Assembly (NCBI RefSeq): GCF_000719285.1
Contig: NZ_JOFS01000003.1
Coordinates: forward strand, 62,001 to 126,000
DNA from: Streptomyces bicolor
GTDB lineage: Bacteria; Actinomycetota; Actinomycetes; Streptomycetales; Streptomycetaceae
Reading direction: 5' to 3'
Length of the DNA stretch: 64,000 bases
Positions 18,164 through 25,943 of this stretch are shown here, one piece after another (positions within the stretch are counted from its first letter, which is position 1; each line of letters starts with the position of its first letter). The notes beneath the pieces were generated by a model, which saw only the letters and a list, made by a program, of their open reading frames with translations, searched no databases and was not told where the DNA came from. Position numbers and translations under genes: made by a program.

Positions 18164-19132
18164 ATGTCTCTGTCAGGGGTGTGCGTGACGGCCGTTGAAT
18201 CCCGTCCAGCGGGGATTATCGGGACGAGCCAGAGCCCGAGCCGGCGGCCGGTAGGGGCCCGGGTCAAGGCGTTCGTGGCGCTGACCAAGCCGCGGATCAT
18301 CGAGCTGCTGCTCATCACCACCGTTCCGGTGATGTTCCTGGCCGAGCAGGGTGTGCCCGACCTCGGTCTGGTGCTGCTCACCTGCCTCGGCGGCTACCTC
18401 TCCGCCGGTGGCGCCAACGCGCTGAACATGTACCTCGACCGCGACATCGACGCGCTCATGGACCGCACCTCGCAGCGCCCCCTGGTCACCGGCATGGTCA
18501 GCCCCCGCGAGTGCCTGGCCTTCGGCATCACGCTGGCGGTCGTCTCGACGCTGCTGTTCGGCCTCACCGTCAACTGGCTGAGCGCCTGGCTCTCACTCGG
18601 CGCACTCCTCTTCTACGTCGTCGTCTACACGATGATCCTCAAGCGCCGTACCTCGCAGAACATCGTGTGGGGCGGCATCGCGGGCTGCATGCCGGTGCTG
18701 ATCGGCTGGACGGCCGTCACGAACTCCCTCACCTGGGCGCCGCTCATCCTCTTCATGGTGATCTTCTTCTGGACGCCGCCGCACTACTGGCCGCTGTCCA
18801 TGAAGGTGAGGGACGACTACGCGCGCGTGGGCGTGCCGATGCTCCCGGTCATCGCCTCCAACAAGGTCGTCGCCAAGCAGATCGTCATCTACAGCTGGGT
18901 GATGGTCGCGGTGTCGCTCCTGCTCACGCCGCTCGGCTACACGGGCTGGTTCTACACCGTGGTCGCGCTGGGCGCGGGCGGCTGGTGGCTGTGGGAGGCG
19001 CACGCCCTGCAGAACCGCGCCAAGGCCGAGGTGACGGGCGCGAAGCTGAAGGAGATGCGCCTGTTCCACTGGTCCATCACCTATGTGTCGCTGCTCTTCG
19101 TGGCGGTGGCGGTGGACCCGTTCCTGCGGTAG
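18164..19132 (+). CDS. ctaB: Protoheme IX farnesyltransferase (heme O synthase)
   Basis: A 322-residue polytopic UbiA-type prenyltransferase that attaches a farnesyl group to heme B, giving heme O for cytochrome oxidase. It has about nine helices. The N-terminal [15 protein letters not shown] and the prenyl diphosphate site [21 protein letters not shown] are diagnostic; a second aspartate loop is [13 protein letters not shown] chose the ATG at 18164, 9 bp after GGGGAGG; the GTG at 18179 or 18185 is also possible. The partner ctaA is encoded convergently about 1.6 kb away. Confidence 0.94.
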   Translation: MSLSGVCVTAVESRPAGIIGTSQSPSRRPVGARVKAFVALTKPRIIELLLITTVPVMFLAEQGVPDLGLVLLTCLGGYLSAGGANALNMYLDRDIDALMDRTSQRPLVTGMVSPRECLAFGITLAVVSTLLFGLTVNWLSAWLSLGALLFYVVVYTMILKRRTSQNIVWGGIAGCMPVLIGWTAVTNSLTWAPLILFMVIFFWTPPHYWPLSMKVRDDYARVGVPMLPVIASNKVVAKQIVIYSWVMVAVSLLLTPLGYTGWFYTVVALGAGGWWLWEAHALQNRAKAEVTGAKLKEMRLFHWSITYVSLLFVAVAVDPFLR

Positions 19133-19201
19133 CTCCGCTGAGGCACGGGTCACTCACCCCGCCCGTCGCCATTCGATCTACTCGTCGGTAGCATCCTGGC
19201 C

Positions 19202-19504
19202 ATGGCAGACAAGGTGGCCAAGCTGGCCAAGCAGATCAACTCCTTCGCGAAGTCCCACGGCGGCGCCGAGGCCCAGGTCGCGTACATCGGACAGCGCGGC
19301 GCCCGCATCGTGCTCGTGGGCGAGGACGGCGGCTGGGGCGACCTGGTGGCACCGTCGTACGAGACCGCCGAGAAGGCGGTGGAGAAGGCCGGGATCACGC
19401 GCCACGAGTCCTTCGACGGCGAGTTCGCGGCGAAGGTGACGACCGGCCCGTACGAGTGGAGCCGTATGGCGGGCATCCAGGTCGGTGGACCGAGGAACGG
19501 CTGA
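19202..19504 (+). CDS. Conserved hypothetical protein, 100 residues
   Basis: A small soluble protein with an alpha/beta composition: a basic N-terminal helix (DKVAKLAKQINSFAKSHGG), a strand-rich middle (AQVAYIGQRGARIVLVGEDGGWGD), then acidic and basic stretches to VGGPRNG. I do not recognise a characterised family, though proteins like it recur beside ctaB in Streptomyces as I remember. No Shine-Dalgarno sequence precedes the ATG; TAGCAT lies 8 bp upstream, so a leaderless transcript is possible. Function is unknown. Confidence 0.72.
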   Translation: MADKVAKLAKQINSFAKSHGGAEAQVAYIGQRGARIVLVGEDGGWGDLVAPSYETAEKAVEKAGITRHESFDGEFAAKVTTGPYEWSRMAGIQVGGPRNG

Positions 19505-19606
19505 GACCTGTCGGCTTTTCGCACGAGGTGCGTGACACCAACACCTGAGGCCTGTTCACCCGTTAGGACCTGTGAGGAGCACACGGTCCAGCAACGGGGA
19601 GCCCGG

Positions 19607-20713
19607 ATGATCGAAACACCGTCCCTCGTGGACCAGTACTGCCACGGCGTACTGAGAACGGAACTGGGCCTCGGCACGTTCGAGGCCCAGCTGGCCCGCA
19701 CCGAAGGTCCCCCGGCTCCCGGCACCACCCTCTTCGACACGCAGACAGGCTTCGCCGTACGGCGCTGGTGCCCCCCGTTACTCGGCCTGGAACCGCACTG
19801 CCCTCCCGCCCGCTATCTCGCCCGCCGCCGTGAACTGGGCGTACTGGAAGCGGGCCGCAGGCTGCTGCGCGGCAGCGGCATCACGACGTATCTGATCGAC
19901 ACCGGCGTCCCCGGCGACCTGACCAGTCCTGCCGAGATGGCCTCCACGGGCGAGGCCGACGCCCACGAAATCGTGCGCCTCGAGCTGCTCGCCGAACAGG
20001 TCGCCGACACCTCCGGCACCGTCGAGTCCTTCCTCGCCAACCTCGCCGAATCGGTGCACGGTGCGGCGGCTAACGCGGTGGCCTTCACGTCGGTCGCAGG
20101 CGCCCGGCACGGACTCGCGCTCGCCCCGGAGCCCCCGGGGCCGGGAGAGGTACGGGGCGCGGCGGGCCGCTGGCTGGCGGGGCGCAGGGTGGGCGGGGAG
20201 CTGAGCGATCCGGTGCTGCTACGGCACCTGCTGTGGATCGCGGTGGCGTCGGGACGGCCGCTGCAGCTGCACGCCGGGCTGGGGGAGCCGGGCCTGCGCA
20301 TCGACCGTACGGACCCGGTGCTGCTCACGGACTTCGTCCGCGCCACGGTCGGCCTCGGCACCGATCTGATCCTGCTGCACGGCTACCCGTACCACCGGCA
20401 CGCCGCCCACCTGGCCGGCGTCTTCCCGCACGTCTACGCCGACTCCGGCGCCGCACTCATCCGCACGGGCGCCCGCGCCGCGACGATCCTCGCCGAGATC
20501 CTGGAACTCGCCCCCTTCGGCAAGATCCTCTTCTCCAGCGGCGCACAGGGCCTGCCCGAGCTGCACGTGGTGGGCGCGGGACTCTTCCGCGAGGCCCTCG
20601 CACGGGTGCTCGGGGGATGGGTCGCCGAGGGGGCGTGGTCGCTGGCGGACGCGCAACGGGTGGCGGGGATGGTGGCGGCGGGGAACGCCAGACGGGTGTA
20701 CGGGCTGGAGTGA
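19607..20713 (+). CDS. Amidohydrolase-like TIM-barrel protein with a TTA codon
   Basis: A 368-residue protein resembling the metal-dependent hydrolase domain of FluG-like proteins. It starts MIETPSLVDQYCHGVLR and later has QLHAGLG, LLHGYPYHRHAAHL and HVYADSGAALI, and ends in a helical segment (WSLADAQRVAGMVAAGNARRVYG). In the first metal motif the position expected to be His is Gln, and Cys-His follows, so metal binding may differ. GGGGAG precedes the ATG. Codon 58 is TTA, the codon read by the developmentally controlled bldA tRNA, so expression may be late. It lies between ctaB and ctaA, but no heme role is evident. Confidence 0.78.
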   Translation: MIETPSLVDQYCHGVLRTELGLGTFEAQLARTEGPPAPGTTLFDTQTGFAVRRWCPPLLGLEPHCPPARYLARRRELGVLEAGRRLLRGSGITTYLIDTGVPGDLTSPAEMASTGEADAHEIVRLELLAEQVADTSGTVESFLANLAESVHGAAANAVAFTSVAGARHGLALAPEPPGPGEVRGAAGRWLAGRRVGGELSDPVLLRHLLWIAVASGRPLQLHAGLGEPGLRIDRTDPVLLTDFVRATVGLGTDLILLHGYPYHRHAAHLAGVFPHVYADSGAALIRTGARAATILAEILELAPFGKILFSSGAQGLPELHVVGAGLFREALARVLGGWVAEGAWSLADAQRVAGMVAAGNARRVYGLE

Positions 20714-20724
20714 GCCGGTCCGCT

Positions 20725-20766
20725 GCACGCGCGCGTATGCCGAGCGGGAGCGCTACGCGCGCGTGC
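20725..20766. terminator. Bidirectional hairpin between amidohydrolase gene and ctaA
   Basis: A 13-bp perfect stem (GCACGCGCGCGTA / TACGCGCGCGTGC) with a 16-nt loop. Its right arm overlaps the last ctaA codons. It is placed to stop both convergent transcripts. Confidence 0.7.
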
Positions 20767-21754
20767 CCACCGTCGCCTCGGGCGCCGGAGCCGGGAGGCC
20801 GGTCTCGTCCTGCGGCCGTTCCCGCAGGGCGAGCAGCACCCGCAGCACCGCGATCCATGTCACGGCCGAGCCGAACATGTGCAGGCCGACCAGGAGCTCC
20901 GGCAGGTCCGTGAAGTACTGGACGTAGCCGATGACGCCCTGGGCGAGAAGGATCAGGAACAGGTCGCGGGTGCGGTTCAGGGGGCCCTTCGGGGCGTCGA
21001 CCGCCTTGAGGACGAACCACAGGGCGAACGTCAGCGTCACCACGATCCAGGCCAGCACGGCGTGCAGCTTGGTGACGTTCTCCCAGTTCACCGGCATCCG
21101 CTCGACCTCGCTGGAGTCGCCCGCGTGCGGGCCCGCGCCGGTGACCACTGTGCCGACCAGGATCAGCAGCACCGAGGCCCCGACCAGGAACCACACCAGC
21201 TGCTGGACCGCCTTGCCGACCAGCGGCCGCGGCGCCGCGTCGCCCTCCCGGGCGCGCTGCCACATCACCGTCGCGACCGCGATGAGCGCGGACGTCGCCA
21301 CGAAGTGGGCCGCGACCGTGTACGGGTTGAGGCCGACGAGGACGACGATGCCGCCGAGCACCGCGTTGCTCATGACGATCCAGAACTGCGCCCATCCCAG
21401 GCGGGTCAGGCTGCGCCGGTACGGCTTCTCGGAGCGCGCGGCGATGATCGCCCAGCCGACCGCGGCGCACAGCACATAGGTCAGCATGCGGTTGCCGAAC
21501 TCGATGGCGCCGTGCAGGCCCATCTCGCTGGTGGCGGTGAGCGAGTCGTCGGTGCACTTGGGCCAGGTCGGACAGCCGAGCCCGGACCCGGTGAGGCGTA
21601 CCGCACCGCCGGTGACCACGATGACCACCGACATCAGCAGCGCGGCGAGAGCCGCCCGCTGGACCGTCCTAGGGGTCGGGGTCCAGCGTGCGGCGATGAA
21701 GGCGAGGGGGTTGCGCACGGCCGCTACGGCGTCGGCGCGGGTCAGCTTTGGCAC
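20753..21754 (-). CDS. ctaA: Heme A synthase (COX15/CtaA family)
   Basis: A 333-residue membrane protein that oxidises heme O to heme A for aa3-type cytochrome oxidase. About eight helices are visible, with the typical VVIVVTGGAVRLTGSGLGCPTWPKC after the first helix, MGLHGAIEFGNRMLTYVL and VAAHFVATSALIAVATVMW carrying conserved His ligands, and a Cys-Pro-x-Trp-Pro-x-Cys motif outside. The GTG at 21754 gives the N-terminus PKLTRADAVAAVRNP. There is no Shine-Dalgarno sequence, but TACGAT sits 7 bp upstream on the minus strand, so a leaderless mRNA is likely. It works with ctaB. Confidence 0.93.
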   Translation of the reverse strand: MPKLTRADAVAAVRNPLAFIAARWTPTPRTVQRAALAALLMSVVIVVTGGAVRLTGSGLGCPTWPKCTDDSLTATSEMGLHGAIEFGNRMLTYVLCAAVGWAIIAARSEKPYRRSLTRLGWAQFWIVMSNAVLGGIVVLVGLNPYTVAAHFVATSALIAVATVMWQRAREGDAAPRPLVGKAVQQLVWFLVGASVLLILVGTVVTGAGPHAGDSSEVERMPVNWENVTKLHAVLAWIVVTLTFALWFVLKAVDAPKGPLNRTRDLFLILLAQGVIGYVQYFTDLPELLVGLHMFGSAVTWIAVLRVLLALRERPQDETGLPAPAPEATVGTRA

Positions 21755-21788
21755 GCGCCCTATCGTAGGCGGCCGCTTGTGCACGTTT

Positions 21789-24485
21789 TCACGTGGGGCC
21801 GACAGCCGCCTGGATGCCCTGAGCCCTGGCCAGGTACTCCGAGGTGAGCTGTGTGCCCGTGCTGCACGAGGCGAGCCTCTCGTACACGGCCACCAACGAG
21901 GGATGGACGTCCCCGAGCCGCCCCCGGATGATGCCCTCCGCCTCGCGCAACGCGTTCTCCGCCCCTTGGCGGTCCCCGCAAGCGAGCAGGACGGGCCCCA
22001 GCCTCGACAGTGTCTTGGCACGGTAGTGGTGGTCCCTGCCGTACTGGGCGATGTAGATGGCCTCGGCCTCGCGCAGCGTCTCCAGGGCCTGCGCGGCGCG
22101 ACCCTGCGCGTGCTGAAGGGAGCCGAGCTTGTTGAGGCAGGCGGCGTACTTGTGGGCCTCCGCGTCGCGGCGCTTGCGGTGCAGTTCGACCACCGGGCCG
22201 AGCAGCTCGGCCGCTTCCCGGAGCCGGGCGCGCGCATCCCTGCGCAGTCGTCGTCGGCGTAACGGGCGGTGGGTCGCCCGGGATCGCGCGCGCAGTTCCT
22301 CCCCTTGGCGTCGTCGTATGTCCCCGAGGAACTTGGCCACCTGCGAGGTCTCGAAGTCGTCGGTCCCCCGGAAGGCCGTGAAGACGTCGAGGGCGTGTTT
22401 CAGCTCCCGGGCGGCCTCCTCCAGGTCCCCGCGGTCCTGGGCCACGATCCCGAGGTCCCGCCGGAGCATCGCCCGGAAGACCTGGTGCTCCCGTGGCTCC
22501 TGGCTGCCGTTGCGCGGGATCATGTGACCGGCTCGCGCGTAGCGCTCGAGAGCCTCCGTGAGCCGCCCGGCATTCCGGTGGATCATGCCGGCCTCCTGCT
22601 CGGCGACGGCCCGGTCCATTGCCTCCCACTCGGCGCCGTACCGCTCGTAGATGTCGATCGCCTGCTCCACCGCGGCCATGGCCTCGCGGAACTCGAGGTT
22701 CTCGCGCAGGATGCCGCCGAGCTGCCGCAGGCAGCGTGCCCGCAACGGGAGGAAAGCCGGATCGTCCGGTCGGCGCAGGCACTGCTCGAGCGCCAGCCTG
22801 CAGTGTTCCTCCGCCTCTCCCAGGCGGGCGAGAAGATAGAGCTGGCGTGCGACCCCGAGCTGGGCGGTGGCCAGGCCCAGGACGTCGCCCGGGTGGGTCT
22901 CGCGAAGTGCCGCTTCCTTCTCGAAGTACTCCAGGGCGTGGACCCAGTCACAGCGGTGTTCCTGGTAGACCCCCACACGGTGCAGCAGCCGGGCCAGCGC
23001 CTGGGGGTCGCGGGCCGCCCCGTACTCGTGGTCGTCGCTGTCGGCGCCCCACACCAGTTCCGCCGACACCGCCTCGACGTGCGGCATCAGCCGCTCACAC
23101 GCGGCACGCTCGTCCAGTAGCTCCGGCGCCCGTGGGAAGGCGGCCTCCAGCAACTGGACCGCCGACTGCGACCACAGCAGTCTGGCCTGGGGGTCCATGC
23201 CCTCGCGGACGAAGGACTGGACCTGCGGATGCATGGCGTAGATGACGGTGGCCGCCCTGCTGTCCCCGCTCCGGCTGAGCAGGGAGTGGTTGGACAGGCG
23301 CCGGACCACGCGGTTGAACTCGGCCTCGTCCTCCATCACCTCCCGCAGGGGCGAGGGGATCACCTCACAGTGGCCGAGCAGCATGTCGCGTCGTACGTCC
23401 TCCGACGCCAGAAAGGAACAGAGCCGCATGAGGTCCTCGGCCACGGGGGCGGCCGAGACGATCCTGTCGATCGAGAGCCGGAAGGTGGCGGCCGCGCTGC
23501 TGGTGGAGTGGCCGGGCAGCCGGCGCAGATACTCCTTCACGGAGATCTCGGCATCCGCGATGTACGCCCCCGCCTGATCCAGGGCCAGGGGCAGCCAGTG
23601 CAGTTGGGCGCCCAGCTCGTCCAGCGCCCTCTCGTCGTCCTCGGCCTCGATCCTCTTGCGCAGGAAGGCGCGTCCGTCCGCCGAGTTCAGGTCGGGCAGG
23701 GCGATCAGCTCGACCGACTGGGCACGCAGGTGCTCCCAGCCCTCACGCCGCTGGGTGGTGATCAGTACGGCTCCGTCTCCGGCGCGGGGCAGCAGAGAGG
23801 GACGAGCATCGCTCACCCACTCGTTCAGCGGCCCCAGGCTGTCCTCCTGCACGTCGTCGTAGACCAGGAGCCAGCCGGGAGCGTCGCGCAGCCGGCCCCA
23901 GAGCCGGTTGAGCATGACGCTCTTGGAGTTGTGCTCGGGTATGCCGAGGCACGCGGCGAGTTCCAGCAGTTCCCCCATCAGGCGTTCGTAACTGGAGGCG
24001 GAGAGCCACCAGACGAGGGACCGGTGCTGCTGCCGCAGCCGGCCGTCCGCGACGGTGGCGGCCAGCTGGGTCTTGCCGAGGCCTCCGCGGCCGTGCACGA
24101 CGCAGATCCGCACGCCGCCGTCGCGGTCCCGGGGTGGCCGCAAAGCGCCTTCCACAAAGGCCAGTTCGGCCCTACGCCCGGTGAAGTAGCGGGAAGGTGC
24201 GGGGATGTTCGGCGGGGGTACGTACGTCGCCTCGTGATCCGTGCTGCCGAGGGCCGAGGGGGCGGTGCGTGGGCGGTGCACCGAGAAGTAGCCCGTTACT
24301 GCCGAGATGCCACCCAGGACCCCGGCGCTCGATGCCAGCAGCATCAGCGCGGTGCCATGGGTGTCCTGAGCGAGCACGGACAAAAAGATCGCTCCGGCCC
24401 CGGTCACGGAGCTGAGAGCGGACTTCAGGCGCCGTTGGGCGACGGGCGAACGGGAGCGAAGCCGTAATGCGGTGCGTATCGACAT
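21789..24485 (-). CDS. STAND-type NTPase with TPR repeats (NB-ARC-like), membrane-anchored
   Basis: An 898-residue signalling-type ATPase. Two hydrophobic segments at about 29-40 and 46-67 suggest a membrane anchor. The nucleotide domain begins with FTGRRAELAFVEGAL, P-loop HGRGGLGKTQLA at 131-142 and Walker B WLLVYDD near 200. It continues through LPLALDQAGAYI, the GLPLAL-like motif of NB-ARC proteins. From about residue 490 helical TPR-type repeats follow. GGGGGGA precedes the ATG. Codons 7 and 742 are TTA, so bldA dependence is likely. Such proteins act as molecular switches in regulation, conflict systems or effector activation; no effector domain is fused here. The neighbouring divergent glycosyltransferase may be functionally linked, but that is only positional. 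Confidence 0.86.
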   Translation of the reverse strand: MSIRTALRLRSRSPVAQRRLKSALSSVTGAGAIFLSVLAQDTHGTALMLLASSAGVLGGISAVTGYFSVHRPRTAPSALGSTDHEATYVPPPNIPAPSRYFTGRRAELAFVEGALRPPRDRDGGVRICVVHGRGGLGKTQLAATVADGRLRQQHRSLVWWLSASSYERLMGELLELAACLGIPEHNSKSVMLNRLWGRLRDAPGWLLVYDDVQEDSLGPLNEWVSDARPSLLPRAGDGAVLITTQRREGWEHLRAQSVELIALPDLNSADGRAFLRKRIEAEDDERALDELGAQLHWLPLALDQAGAYIADAEISVKEYLRRLPGHSTSSAAATFRLSIDRIVSAAPVAEDLMRLCSFLASEDVRRDMLLGHCEVIPSPLREVMEDEAEFNRVVRRLSNHSLLSRSGDSRAATVIYAMHPQVQSFVREGMDPQARLLWSQSAVQLLEAAFPRAPELLDERAACERLMPHVEAVSAELVWGADSDDHEYGAARDPQALARLLHRVGVYQEHRCDWVHALEYFEKEAALRETHPGDVLGLATAQLGVARQLYLLARLGEAEEHCRLALEQCLRRPDDPAFLPLRARCLRQLGGILRENLEFREAMAAVEQAIDIYERYGAEWEAMDRAVAEQEAGMIHRNAGRLTEALERYARAGHMIPRNGSQEPREHQVFRAMLRRDLGIVAQDRGDLEEAARELKHALDVFTAFRGTDDFETSQVAKFLGDIRRRQGEELRARSRATHRPLRRRRLRRDARARLREAAELLGPVVELHRKRRDAEAHKYAACLNKLGSLQHAQGRAAQALETLREAEAIYIAQYGRDHHYRAKTLSRLGPVLLACGDRQGAENALREAEGIIRGRLGDVHPSLVAVYERLASCSTGTQLTSEYLARAQGIQAAVGPT

Positions 24486-24650
24486 TGTCGTCCCCCCGGC
24501 CGCCGCGCCTGTACTACAGTCCATTCTCCTCGTCGGTGGCACGGGCATCCAGGAAAATCGGCACGGAACCGAGCGGCGTCTAATCAGTGTCCTCACTCTG
24601 TACTAGTCGTTGATTTCTGCGTTTCGGCATCTACGACTCGCGGAGGCGCG

Positions 24651-25943
24651 GTGGCTCAGCAGCAGACGGGACCCGGCGGGGACGCCGGGCCCGATCAGGG
24701 GCCGAAACTGCACGTCGGCCTGGTCCACTGGTCCTTCCCGCCGTGTGTCGGCGGGGTGGAGACCCATCTCTGGGACTTCTCCAGGGCATTGGCGGGCCGG
24801 GGCCACCAAGTCACCGTGTTCACCGGATCGGTCGGAGCCTGTTCACCCTGTGACGGGGTGCGCGTCCTGCGGCACCCCCTGCTCGACCTGTCGGCCGAAC
24901 GCCCGGACGACGACGCGTCGATGCGCCGGCTGTGCACGTGGTTCCAACAGGTGTGCACCGACCCCGACGCGCCCGTCCACCTCATCCACGGCCACAACCT
25001 GCACCACTTCTCCAGCGCCCCCGCCCGCGCGCTGCACACGCTGAAGCAGGAACTCGGCCTCGTACTGCTGCACACCTACCACAGCATCTGGCGCACTCCC
25101 GAGGACGAGGAGCTCGCCAGGACATGCGCGGTCTGGGACGTTCACCACGCCGTGTCGGACTTCCTCGTCAAGGCATGTACGGACGTGCTGGGCGAAGCCG
25201 CACACGTCGACCGGACCTACCTCGGTGTGAACACCGGCGCGTACCTGGGCATCCCGGATCTCGACGAGGCCGAGCGGCATCCGGTCGTCCTGCTGCCGGC
25301 CCGGCTCATCCCCAACAAGGGTGCCAAAGTGGCCATCCGGATGCTGAAGCACCTTGTCGTACTCGCGGAGAAGTCCCCGCGGGCGGACTCGCCGCGCCCC
25401 CGACTGGTGCTCACGGATCCCTTCGACACCGTCGACTTCCATGGTGAACGCGGCTCTTTCCGTGATGAGTTGTCGCGGCTCGTCAAGGAATTCGGTCTGA
25501 GCGAGGGGCAGGACGTCGAGTTCAGGCCGGCGGGCATCGACGACATGCGGAAGCTGTACGAGGAGGCCACTGTCGTCGTCTACCCTTCGCGTTTCGACGA
25601 GCCCATGGGCCTCGCTCCGCTGGAGGCCATGTGCGCCGCCCGTCCCGTGGTGGCCACCGGCGTCGGAGGGCTCGGGGAGGGCGGCAGCACGCTGGTCGCG
25701 CCCGACGCGGACGAGGAGGAACTGGCGTCCCGCTTCGCCAGGGAGGTGTGGCGGCTGCTCGTCGTGCCCGCGGAGGCCAGGGCTGCCGGGCGTAGGGCCC
25801 GCGAACACGTCCGTGACCGCTTCGACCTGGAGCGTGTCTACGTGGAGCCCATGCTCGCCGAGTACGGACGTCTCGTGCGCGGGACCGGGCAGGCCGGGAC
25901 CTCCGGAGGGCATCGGCGCTCCACGGCCCGACAGCATGTCTAG
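24651..25943 (+). CDS. Glycosyltransferase, family GT4
   Basis: A 430-residue GT-B-fold glycosyltransferase. The N-terminal acceptor domain has GLVHWSFPPCVGGVETHLWD and IHGHNLHHFSS; the C-terminal donor domain has PARLIPNKGAKVAIRML and the nucleotide-sugar motif PSRFDEPMGLAPLEAMCAARPVVAT. The GTG start follows a GGAGG. It is divergent from the STAND NTPase gene and convergent with the debranching-type enzyme, sharing the four bases CTAG for both stop codons. A role in glycogen, trehalose-like or exopolysaccharide metabolism fits the neighbour, but donor and acceptor are unknown. Confidence 0.9.
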   Translation: MAQQQTGPGGDAGPDQGPKLHVGLVHWSFPPCVGGVETHLWDFSRALAGRGHQVTVFTGSVGACSPCDGVRVLRHPLLDLSAERPDDDASMRRLCTWFQQVCTDPDAPVHLIHGHNLHHFSSAPARALHTLKQELGLVLLHTYHSIWRTPEDEELARTCAVWDVHHAVSDFLVKACTDVLGEAAHVDRTYLGVNTGAYLGIPDLDEAERHPVVLLPARLIPNKGAKVAIRMLKHLVVLAEKSPRADSPRPRLVLTDPFDTVDFHGERGSFRDELSRLVKEFGLSEGQDVEFRPAGIDDMRKLYEEATVVVYPSRFDEPMGLAPLEAMCAARPVVATGVGGLGEGGSTLVAPDADEEELASRFAREVWRLLVVPAEARAAGRRAREHVRDRFDLERVYVEPMLAEYGRLVRGTGQAGTSGGHRRSTARQHV

